A stretch of DNA of 64,000 bases from Parastagonospora avenae f. sp. tritici 18332-5. Lineage: Eukaryota; Ascomycota; Dothideomycetes; Pleosporales; Phaeosphaeriaceae. Below are positions 55,231 through 64,000 of the stretch, piece after piece. Within the stretch, counting starts at the first letter, position 1. Each line of letters begins with the position of its first letter. The DNA lies in NCBI GenBank assembly GCA_022559985.1, contig JAFJTR010000001.1:1231152-1295151 (forward strand), in the 5' to 3' direction. The position numbers and the translations under genes are program-made. The notes under the pieces are model-generated. The model did not search any database. It saw nothing but the letters and a program-made list of their open reading frames with translations, and was not told where the DNA came from.

Positions 55231-56640
55231 CTACTTTACAGCTCTCATGTTGTACAGCTTCTCCATCAGTGACTCCATCTCCTTTCGAGTCTTCCCTCCT
55301 ACTACCAATCCGCAAGCGCTCCACGTGAACAACGCTCCAGGTCCAGCCTTTCCTCTGCACCATGAGGCAATCACTATCGTACCATCATCAATTTCCGTTG
55401 CAAACTTTCGTTCGAAACCATCGCGAGTTCCCAGTATGCCTAATGGGACTAGAACCCCAGCGAATGGCATATTTCGTTGCTCGTAAAAATGCTTCTTCAT
55501 GAGACCTAGTGTGTAGCTTCCGGTCTGACGAACATTCATATCTACAATGAGCTGCTGACCGCACTCATCAGTCATAACGTCTACACCCATAGGCCCATAG
55601 TAACCGCGTGAATAGACATACGCAGCCACCTTATCTATCGTGTCCCGGTATCTTTCGCCCAAAGCCGTCTGGCGTGTGTAATCCATATACCCGCCGGACC
55701 ATTGGTCGCGCCCATCTAATATCTGTTCTGATGTACTGATATATATTGGGCGGCCCGCCTTCGTAATAAAGATTGAAACTCCATCCGATGACCCATCCAC
55801 CATATCCTGCAGGAGTAGGCTGACAGGGGTCTTGGCTTCGTTCATCGGTGTCAGCGTCTGGAACATAACCGGTAATTCTTCCCGAAGGATTGTCAGACAG
55901 CTCTGGCGCTCCTCCGCACATTTGACGATGAACACAGCATGCCCGCCCATTCCCAAAGGTAGTTTGACCACAAAGGGCAACGGATGTATAGCTATGGGCT
56001 TCAACATGCGATTGGTTTCGTCTCGAAGCGCCACTTCATCGTTTTTGTCACGAGCGCGGAGAACACTATCAATGACTTGAGTCGGCGGGCTTGGAAGATT
56101 TGAAAGAGCTAACGTGCGCTTGCTCAGTAAATCCCAGTGCGCTTCTTGATCCACCAAAGGGCTGTGACCGTCGAGAAAGTCCATGGGTGTGATGACAGCT
56201 TTCTGTTTGGCGGACGCAGCTAATTCTTCGGAGTCCTCCACAAAATGTAGTCTAGGCTGCTGCGATGGCTTTAGGCTTTGGAGAACGGTCCGCGCATCGG
56301 CTTGGTGCCAGGGCTCAGGATTGTTCCAGCTGAATACTTCAGCCAACTTTTCCATCTTGGTTCTGTCGAGGTCAAAGAGATACAGATCCATGGGCCCTGA
56401 AACAAAGCCATAGTATTGTGCCAGGCAGGCAAGCGTTATGCGTGCTAATGTGTCAGGAGCCCATTTCTTGGTTCGCGGTCCTTGGTATGCGTATTTGCGA
56501 GATACAGGGAGTGATGCTGCGACTTGTGTAGGATTGGGGAAAGCATAAGCGAGAGCGACATCGTCACTATTACCTCCATCTAAAGAGTACAGGTCCGCGA
56601 GGGTCGTGGGGAGCTCAATCGCTGGGGCGGTCGATCTCAT
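55231..56640 (-). CDS. ATP-grasp enzyme (carboxylate-amine/thiol ligase type)
   Basis: Single exon, 469 aa from ATG 56640. ATP-grasp enzymes join a carboxylate to an amine or similar group through an acyl phosphate. The ATP-binding Lys and glycine-rich loop are at about 221-240 (LPFVVKLPLGMGGHAVFIVK). A second region, LLQDMVDGSSDGVSIFITKA, follows. The metal-binding strand MGVDVMTDECGQQLIVDMNV and RQTGSYTLGL (Asp...Asn, then RxTG) is near 365-395. The N-terminal 200 residues form a pre-ATP-grasp region without known match. The C terminus LVVGGKTRKEMESLMEKL is the usual small tail domain. Substrate unknown. It lies between a P450 and a divergent ABC transporter, which suggests a role in making or modifying a small molecule. 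Confidence 0.85.
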   Translation of the reverse strand: MRSTAPAIELPTTLADLYSLDGGNSDDVALAYAFPNPTQVAASLPVSRKYAYQGPRTKKWAPDTLARITLACLAQYYGFVSGPMDLYLFDLDRTKMEKLAEVFSWNNPEPWHQADARTVLQSLKPSQQPRLHFVEDSEELAASAKQKAVITPMDFLDGHSPLVDQEAHWDLLSKRTLALSNLPSPPTQVIDSVLRARDKNDEVALRDETNRMLKPIAIHPLPFVVKLPLGMGGHAVFIVKCAEERQSCLTILREELPVMFQTLTPMNEAKTPVSLLLQDMVDGSSDGVSIFITKAGRPIYISTSEQILDGRDQWSGGYMDYTRQTALGERYRDTIDKVAAYVYSRGYYGPMGVDVMTDECGQQLIVDMNVRQTGSYTLGLMKKHFYEQRNMPFAGVLVPLGILGTRDGFERKFATEIDDGTIVIASWCRGKAGPGALFTWSACGLVVGGKTRKEMESLMEKLYNMRAVK

Positions 56641-57007
56641 TTTGCTTGTGACTGACGGGACGGATCGAAGTTGGCGAAGTGAAAGATGTGACGTTTGGCA
56701 AGAAGCATAATCATTCGCTTAGTTGTACATCTTTATCTCCAGGCTGATGGGTGGCTATGCACGTGAGATCGACATATATGTCAAGGTGGCTGACAATGAC
56801 ACCCTCGGGTCTTGGCATACATTTTCGGCCCCACATACGTAATGTGCCAGTGGCTGACCTACCTGAGCCGTATTTGCAATCAGTTCGTAATGTTGTAGGG
56901 CCATAAGACTGGCATTGAGGATCCTGCCAAGACTGTATTTTGTACTGTCAACCAGCACGTGTGTCGAGAACAGCATCTCTTCCCTCTTGAGATTACCTTT
57001 TGTCACT
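56641..57007. promoter_or_regulatory. Divergent promoter ATP-grasp/ABC transporter
   Basis: 367 bp shared by two divergent genes, so co-regulation is plausible. No known binding site is evident. Confidence 0.45.
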
Positions 57008-60000
57008 ATGGAACGCAAAATCACTGCGACAACAGACCTCAGTGTTGATAAGGGTCTCAGCTTCGAGTGCATAGGAGCCGAGAACGACACCGTCCTTCCA
57101 GGATCCGGTCCAGATTCAGTATGGTCAAGGACGCTGGCGAATTCTTCTACGGGGAGTCAAACACGAAACGCATCAGAAACAAGTCTCTATAAGACAAGTT
57201 CGAACAAAAAACCGCAAACAACGACTGAACACGACAATGCACCACACAGAGACCAGCAACATGCTAGGAAGCAATCCGCGGAGGTTGACGCAAATAGACT
57301 CAGCAGACTTATGTTCCAATGGGCATCAGAATTACTATGGGTGAGTTTAGAAGAAACAGCAATCTCTTAGCACAGTGACTAATCCTCTCCAGAGAGGGTA
57401 CCGGAAACCGCTAGAGTTACATGAGCTCCCCCTTGTGCACCCAGAACGACGTGCCCAGCCTTTGGTAGATGTTGTGCAAGATTCTCTCGAGAAGAACAAT
57501 CAGGCAGGCCGTAAACACGCATTATTTTGGGCCTTGTACGGTGCTTTCAAAAGAGAATTTTGGATTGGTGGCATTTGCAGAGGCGTGGCAGATGTCCTAC
57601 TTGTTGTTACGCCATACACATTGCGATACCTGATCCAATTTGCCATGGACGTTTACGTCGCGCATCTTTCGAAAAGGTCAGGACCACCATTGTGGCATGG
57701 AATCGCCTACCTGTGTGGCATTATTGCTATGCTTGTCATACAGAGTCTGACCCACAACCACTACATGTATTTGTTGGGTGTTATAGGAGGACAATCACGC
57801 GCCATCATGACCTCAGCTATCTTTAACAAGTCAGTAAGAGTTCTGGATAAGAGCAAACCTTTGGGCCAAGATGTGGACCATGGGAGAGCAGGTCAGCAAG
57901 TTCAAGAGACAGCACATGAAGACTACACATCTAGTTTACTGATCGGATTCTTATCTTCTGACTGCGCACGGATATCTCAGACAGCGAGTGCAATTCATAT
58001 CCTTTGGACGGCCCCTTTATCCCTAGTTACTGCACTGTCACTTTGTGAGTCCTGAAACATTTCACGTATGCAAAAGAAATACTGACGTGCCAAAGTGTTC
58101 GTCAACCTGCGAGTGAGCGCGCTCGCCGGCTTTGGTGTGCTCTTTTTGGGATTCGTTGTGCTTGTCCTAGCGGTCGGTGCTCTCTTCCGACAAAGGAAGG
58201 GTACAGAAGCGAGTGCAAAATCACGCGTCTCCCTCACGCACGAGGTCCTCAACGCCATCCGACCAGTCAAATTCTTCGGCTGGGAAGATGGCTTCGCGAG
58301 ACAGATCAAGGATATCCGCACTACGGAAAACCGCAAACTGAACTCGTACACTACAGTCAAGAGTGCAGTGGGAGCGATCTCTCAGGGCCTACCGGTCTTG
58401 ATTGCCATGATGTCTTTCGTCACGTTTACGTTGACACATTCGGGCCTGTCCCCAGCTATCGTATTTTCATCCACCGCTCTTTTCACAAGTTTACGTATGC
58501 CGCTTATCTACTTGCCTCTCTGCATTCAAGCATGCAAAGATAGCGGTGCGTCCATGTTGCGGATTCAGGAGTTCTTGAGCAGCCCTGAGATCAAGGAGAA
58601 TGAAGTAGACTTAGTTCTCGACGCCGCTGTTGAGATTAACCACGGTAATTTTGTTTGGGGCGATGTTCAAGATTCTGATACATCATCTGAAGTCAGGGCC
58701 GAAGGATTCACCGTTGTTCCGTTGCCGTCGGAGAATATCCGCAAACCAGCATTTCATCTTCGGGATATCGACCTGAGAGTTGAGCGTGGAGAACTCCTGG
58801 CCGTAATAGGAGGTGTCGGATCGGGCAAGACGTCGTTTTTATCGGCACTCGCAGGTGATATGGCCAGGACTTCTGGGACCGTACGATGGGGCGCTTCACA
58901 CGCTCTGTGTCCGGAGCAGCCATGGATGTTGAACGGCACAGTCCGCGACAACATTATATTCGGGCGTCCACTCGAGCAACAATGGTACCATGCCGTACTA
59001 CAAGCCTGTTCGTTATCCAAGGATCTTGGTTCACTTCCCCATGGCGACCAAACAGTTGTTGGAGAGCGCGGCGTCGTTCTTTCTGGAGGACAAAAACAAC
59101 GCATTAGTCTAGCACGCGCAATGTACTCAGAAAGGGATGTTATTCTCCTGGATGACCCGCTTAGTGCTGTGGATGCCAATGTTGGACGTGCCATCATGGA
59201 CGACGCTATCTGCGGCAAATTGCTGTGTACAAGGACTCGCATCCTTTGCACTCACAACATGAGCGTACTTCACAGGTGCGATCGCATCTTGTGGCTAGAA
59301 GACGGGATTGTTCAATTTCTGGGCAGTTTTTCGGATCTTCTACAGAAAAACCCTGGGCTTGCTTCAATCAGCTGCACCTCGGAAGAGGACGACCATCATT
59401 CTAGTTTAAGCAGCAATGCAGGAGCTCCGGTCCTAAATACCAACCTGGACGGGGATAATGTCGACACACTGATCCAGAATGAAGACCAAGAGACTAAATC
59501 GGTATCATGGAGCGTTTACAGCTCACTTTTCGTGTCTCGAGGTAGCGCAATTTTCGCCATATTATGCTTTCCCTTGCTCCTTGCAGGGTGTGCATGCATG
59601 GTCCTGGCACAGCTTTGGCTCGCATGGTGGAGCTCTCGCCATTTTGACATTCATAGAAATGTCTACATCTACATCTACGTGGCGCTTGGATGTGGTCAAA
59701 TACTGTTCCTCTATCTGTTTGGGGTTCTGATAGCCTTCTGCTGCACGCGCGCCAGCCAAGTCTTGCTCAATAAAGCAGTAGCGCGAGTTTTCCATGCTCC
59801 GACCCACTTCTTCGATTCGACGCCCGCAGGGCGGTTGATGAATCGGTTCTCTTCTGACGTGGAGGCTATGGACTACCATCTACCCGAAGCTTTGCGTATG
59901 TTCTCCATTTCTATATCTGGACTGACCGCGCTATTTTCACTCGTTGTCGCCTATTTCCCCTGGTTCGGAATCGCGATCGGCGTCCTTGTTGTGATTCTGG

Positions 60001-61580
60001 TAATTTTGGCTATATATTACCGCTCCACTGCTCGCGAGATCAAGCGACACGAATCGACCCTCCGCTCGATTATGTATACGCGATTTGTGGAAGGCGTATC
60101 CGGAATTTCGACGCTGCGAGTCTTTGGCATGCACCAACACTTCTCACAAAATCTTTGCGACGCTGCCGACGACCTCAACAGCGCCTCTTTCACGACCTTC
60201 GCAATTCAAAGGTGGCTCAGTCTTCGACAGGATGCCGCCGCGATTCTGTTGGTCACCGCCATGGGCATTTTGGTTCTGGTAAATCGCCACTCGCAAAACC
60301 CAGCCATCTCTGGACTTGTTCTTAGCTTGATGCTATCAGCTGTACAAGTCATTCAAGTAGTCGTACGAGAGTGGTCCGACGTTGAAACGGCCCTCAACTC
60401 GACTGAACGCCTTTACGAATATGCTCATAATGTTCCCCAAGAACCGGACGACCCTGTCGATGCATCTTTGGAAGGCTGGCCCAGGCGCGGGTCTATCAAG
60501 TTTGCCGAGACACGCATGTGCTACCGCCCTGGCCTTCCCGAAGCCCTCAAAGGTGTGGATTTATGCGTGAGCGGCGGCGAGCACGTAGCGATCGTCGGAC
60601 GCACAGGTGCAGGGAAGTCATCGATCGTAAACGCGCTCTTCCGGCTGACCGAACTGTCTACCGGATCGGTCTCGATTGACGGACGTGATATTTCTCGAGT
60701 GTCGCTCCAAGATCTACGAAGTCATGCACTTTCCATCATCCCACAGGAGACGGCCCTTTTCGCGGGTACCATACGCCACAACCTCGATCCTTTCGACGAG
60801 GTTTCTGACTCAACAATTTGGGAATCTCTCAAGGGTGCCGGCCTAGACCGCACCATTCACCCAAGTGATATTGTACAAGAAGAGGGAACGAACTTTTCCC
60901 TCGGCCAGAAACAATTGCTCGCAGTTGCACGGGTGCTAACAAGATCGAGTCGTATTGTGGTCTGTGACGAGGCAACTGCAGCATTGGATGCAGAAACAGA
61001 CGACCAGATCCAAGCCACTATGCGGCGCGCTTTTCGCAATCGCACAGTCCTTTGTATCGCACATCGCCTTCGTACGGTCCTTTGGTATGACCGTATTTGC
61101 GTCATGGACGCAGGACAAGTGGCCGAGCTTGACACCCCACTGCGGCTTTACCAGAAGCGAGACGGTCTCTTTAGAGAGATGTGTCAGAAAGCCGGCATCT
61201 CCGAGGAGCAAATTATCCTTGCTACACAGCTTTCCCGCGCGGAAAGCAAGACGCCACTTCTCGAACTCAGTCTACCAAGTCTGAAGATTGAGATCGACTG
61301 GGACAACCTTGCGCTTCCAACGAGCGAACATGAGAGAGTTTCCGAATCAATAAGGGACGTGGTAGATTTCTCTGCAATGCCATATGAAAAGGAGGTCGAG
61401 AGAAGAGCCAAGCCGAGACCGAGACACTTGAGTAAGCTGTCACCGAGGAGAATGAGGAGCTTGCGGAGTAGAAGCATGCGGAGTAGCAGTAGGTATTCCG
61501 GAAGTGCTGTCAGTTGGTCTGAGTGGGAAAGTGTGTTCGAGCGGGATCGGATTAACAGTGGTGTTTATGAGATGAAGTGA
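57008..61580 (+). CDS. ABCC-type (MRP-like) ABC transporter
   Basis: Three exons, 57008-57340, 57393-58044 and 58096-61580, give 1489 aa. It is a full-length transporter with two TMD-NBD halves that would export a metabolite or conjugate. The first TMD includes YLCGIIAMLVIQSLTHNHY and IMTSAIFNKSVRVL. NBD1 has Walker A GGVGSGKTSFLSAL near 566, LSGGQKQRISLARA and ILLDDPLSAVD. TMD2 includes FFDSTPAGRLMNRFSSDVEA and CTRASQVLLNKAVARVF. NBD2 has GRTGAGKSSIVNALFRL near 1162 and VVCDEATAALD, but its signature is degenerate (FSLGQKQLLAVAR). The C-terminal tail is Arg/Ser-rich. The N-terminal extension of MRP1 is absent. The gene is divergent from the ATP-grasp gene and may export its product. Confidence 0.93.
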
Positions 61581-61867
61581 TACTCTTTCCAGATTGCTGA
61601 AGCTGTACGCTACGTAATATAATCTTTATATCACGTGTACCTTGTACTTGCACTAGATATAGCGAACAATGCTTGGGAAGTTGTTGGCCGGAGGCCACCT
61701 AGGGTTCTGCCCGAGGCGCGACCATCTGATCTCAGATCACACACGCATTAAGCCTATAGAGGCTTAGCGCGTAGCTTCATGATTTATAGATTTTTCACAC
61801 TCCGTAGCACTAGTACAAACACGATTCCACTTATATACTAGTGCTACTGACAGAAGTTCTAAAGCAA

Positions 61868-62069
61868 TGTAAATGTTACTGTCAGATTAGATGAGTGTCA
61901 CGAGTAAACCTATCACGAGGATCCGACGGGCCGCCTTCGGGCCGCCTTCGGGTCACGTGCGGCCAGATCATGTGCGGTAGACTATATCAACCCAGAGAAC
62001 TCCTTGATTACTCCTCAAGGATTCGTCTTAATACAAGCTTCTACCTATATCTGACTCCTGCCTCTAACA
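61868..62069 (+). mobile_element. Possible solo LTR (Copia-like)
   Basis: A 202-bp unit begins TGTAAATG and ends CTCTAACA (TG...CA). It carries a TATA-like tatatcaacc. An imperfect 11-bp direct repeat (gggccgccttc) occurs twice near 61928-61950. The bases after it (gtgccttataatgag) weakly resemble a primer-binding site. No target-site duplication was found, so this is tentative. Confidence 0.3.
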
Positions 62070-62438
62070 GTGCCTTATAATGAGATATTGGATAGAATTG
62101 ATAGTTGCTGATTTTCAGTGTATTATGTGTCCCTCCTGTAGTTTCTGCTACATGTTCTGGTTTTGTTTGTGGTGTTACACTCGAGCTTTGTATTACCTGA
62201 CTATTTCTGGTCCTGAAGATGATGACGTGCAACACCTGCTATTTGACAAGTGCTCACATAATTTCAATGCGCGATTTGGAGTTATGGTCATTATGCTCAA
62301 CGTTGTAACTGCACTGCTCTGCAATTGCGAAACCCTATCTGTAACAAGTGAACTTCCTGCATTTCTTAAGGATTTTATCGTTTAATGTACGAGAATCATG
62401 AATCGGTCGGATCATAGATATCGTCAATATCTCAGCTA

Positions 62439-62628
62439 CGCGATCAGACGCACTGATCGCGGCGCCTGAGCAGTGCGCTGATCGCAGCGTCCGAGCAGCG
62501 CTCAGACCAGAACCCCTGAGCCCATCTCTTCTGTAATTCTCCTCCTTCGTACATACATCATCAAGAACAACCAAACAGAATGCATTCCTAGTTATCGTTA
62601 TTTCCCCTTTCGCACTCAGTGCAAAGCC
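62439..62628 (+). repeat. Dispersed repeat C, copy 2
   Basis: About 190 bp, similar to 20345-20533 throughout. Identical blocks include tcagaccagaacccctgagc and the stretch from cagaatgcattcc to ttatttcc. The tandem gatcagacgc/ccgagca part has changed in unit number and by single bases. Confidence 0.7.
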
Positions 62629-63136
62629 AACCAACAAATTGAGAACTAAGCGAAATAGACCTAATCACTACATTGTCATCGAAGCATATATCAAGAATTT
62701 AGCTGCACTCGCAACGCAAGCATTTATGCGAACTTTTAAAATTTGACATCTTGTACAATGAGACTTAGGTTGCTTCTAATTGGGTAATTGAAAGAAAGTA
62801 GACCCGGGTTTTCTCACTTATAATAAACATGGATTGGAGTCTAATAATACGCAAAGCAGCAAAGAGTAGACAAAGTTGAAAAAAAAGGAGTAGACATCCT
62901 AACACGCCCATCGCCACATTTCTCCAGGTACAAACTCATAGCAGAGCCTTCTGATCGAATCCTCCGCTATCCTTCATACCGCACAATTAGCCCTAGACCG
63001 GTCCATCATGAACAAGGACCGCATTGCTCCCAGTAACTTCCATTGTAGAAGGTCTGTCAATGTCGTGGGGAAGCACTCGCGGATTTCCATCAACAAGATC
63101 GTCCAAACGCTTCTTTAGTTCGTCCTCCAGTTCCTC

Positions 63137-63664
63137 CTAGAGATCTCTCCTGTCTTCATGCTTATCGTAGAAGCCTGTTACCCCATTCTCATACTTCTTC
63201 TTGTAATCGGGAACAGATAAATAGCCTGCTGTGGAGTCCTTGTCAGTATCCCCCATTCCCTCGTAGAATCCCTTGAACTTTTGCCACTGGGACTCTATTG
63301 TACCTTTGCTACCCGCAACATGTCCGAGGATTTGGAAGGGAATCCCATCCTTCTTGTTTCCAGTGATCACCATACCAACACATGATAGGAGACCGGTTGT
63401 CTTGAGCCCAATTGGATATAGCTCCATTTTGTCAGATTCGCCCATCATTACATTGTTGGAGCGCTTGCGGAGATCGCGCCTGGAAGATCCCCCACCGCAT
63501 GCCGCAGCGAAAGCCTCCCAGGTTGCATCTTCAGCTTTCACGTCATCATCGAGGCTTTGGAGTCGACGTTCTAGGTATGTTTCGATTGGCTTGGGTGCCG
63601 CAAGGACCGAGGTAGTCAGGCTGGCACCTAGGAGAAGCTTTGATAGCGTCGCGAGGACACGCAT
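63137..63664 (-). CDS. Secreted protein with a CheD-like Cys/His core (SSP5)
   Basis: Single exon, 175 aa from ATG 63664. MRVLATLSKLLLGASLTTSV with LAA gives a signal peptide. The mature part begins with a charged stretch (ETYLERRLQSLDDDVKAEDA) and a Gly/Ser/Arg linker (CGGGSSRRDLRKR, possibly a Kex2 site at KR). The core TTGLLSCVGMVITG, with ILGHVAG 20 residues after the Cys, resembles the Cys-His core of CheD-type deamidases and related fungal secreted proteins (inference from pattern only). Two cysteines remain after the signal peptide, so it is not knotted by disulfides. The function is unknown. It lies next to repeats at the window end. Confidence 0.6.
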   Translation of the reverse strand: MRVLATLSKLLLGASLTTSVLAAPKPIETYLERRLQSLDDDVKAEDATWEAFAAACGGGSSRRDLRKRSNNVMMGESDKMELYPIGLKTTGLLSCVGMVITGNKKDGIPFQILGHVAGSKGTIESQWQKFKGFYEGMGDTDKDSTAGYLSVPDYKKKYENGVTGFYDKHEDRRDL

Positions 63665-64000
63665 CTTGATGATCAAGCTTTTCTAGGTGAAGTAGATGCT
63701 GCAAGAAGTTGCGTCGGATGAAGACCAGTAAGCTACAAGCTATGTTGATCGATTGAACATGGTCGTTCTTGAACTCTGAGAGCTGAAATTGCAGTGTTTG
63801 TTGTTGTAATTGGAATTGTTGATGCCCTTGATAATGATATACAGAGTTTGTTCTTTTCTGCGGTTATATAGGCTTCGATAGCCATCACATTCATTAAGAA
63901 GTGTCGCAGTGAGTGCAAGCAGTGCGCAAGGAATTGAGGATTGAACTGAGTTGTTATTGTATGTAGCTATGAGCAATCTATATAGTAAATCAGAGATTGT
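63665..64000. other. Upstream of SSP5, ending in repeat D2
   Basis: Contains the SSP5 promoter and, at 63901-64000, repeat D2. Confidence 0.4.
63901..64000 (-). repeat. Dispersed repeat D, copy 2 (runs off the window)
   Basis: Reverse complement of 52346-52445 with two differences (one in the tatata tract, one C/T in attcc). It continues beyond the window end. Confidence 0.85.

Larger units (their letters stand above)
61581..63136. other. Repeat-rich region right of the ABC transporter
   Basis: Holds a possible solo LTR (61868-62069) and repeat C2 (62439-62628). No supported gene. Confidence 0.45.

Noticed and set aside
62080..62385. 101-codon Cys/Phe-rich frame right of the LTR-like unit
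   Set aside because: Low-complexity hydrophobic composition in repeat sequence; no support as a gene.
1..64000. CRISPR arrays, rRNA, tRNA genes or bacterial-type operons
   Set aside because: None seen; the window is eukaryotic with spliceosomal introns.

Overview
The window looks like nuclear DNA of a filamentous ascomycete (Pezizomycotina, most likely a Dothideomycete of the Pleosporales type; this is inference). Introns are short (about 48-115 bp) with GT-AG ends. Housekeeping genes have clear fungal orthologues. Between them lie heterokaryon-incompatibility (HET) genes, small secreted proteins, relics of repeats and genes broken by nonsense codons. Most splice sites below were set by hand, by joining reading frames across GT-AG boundaries.

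Layout. 0.3-11.3 kb is a conserved block: GNAT acetyltransferase, aldo-keto reductase, RNA polymerase I subunit RPA43, DEAH helicase PRP43, arginine methyltransferase PRMT5, a DUF423-like membrane protein and IMP4. 11.7-15.3 kb holds four small cysteine-containing secreted proteins that share an intron position; one is an internally duplicated two-module protein. 15.9-20.2 kb holds three tandem, broken copies of an unrecognised secreted-protein gene. 21-23.5 kb holds two more genes each broken by one TAA. 24.1-31.6 kb is conserved again: FAD-linked oxidase, elongin C, a ketoreductase, the SUMO E1 subunit UBA2 and the queuosine-salvage hydrolase QNG1. 32.4-34.4 kb is a HET pseudogene. 35.2-38.2 kb holds a C2H2+Zn2Cys6 regulator and the complex I PSST subunit. 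38.3-42.8 kb is decayed sequence with a SAT4-type membrane protein relic, a frameshifted coding relic and short inverted-repeat elements. 42.8-49.7 kb has an intact HET protein, a bZIP factor and a seven-helix-type membrane protein.

50.3-61.6 kb looks like a small specialised-metabolism locus. It contains a trans-acting-type enoyl reductase, a CYP52-like P450, an ATP-grasp ligase and a full-length ABCC transporter; the last two are divergent from one promoter. No polyketide synthase or NRPS lies in the window. The P450/ATP-grasp/ABC block is bracketed by near-identical inverted copies of one repeat (98 of 100 bases identical). The window ends in repeats and one more secreted protein with a CheD-like Cys/His arrangement.

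The least explained items are: the secreted-protein cluster and its two-module member; the triplicated, decayed secreted family; the inverted-repeat element family with at least three copies; and the repeat-bracketed P450/ATP-grasp/ABC locus.
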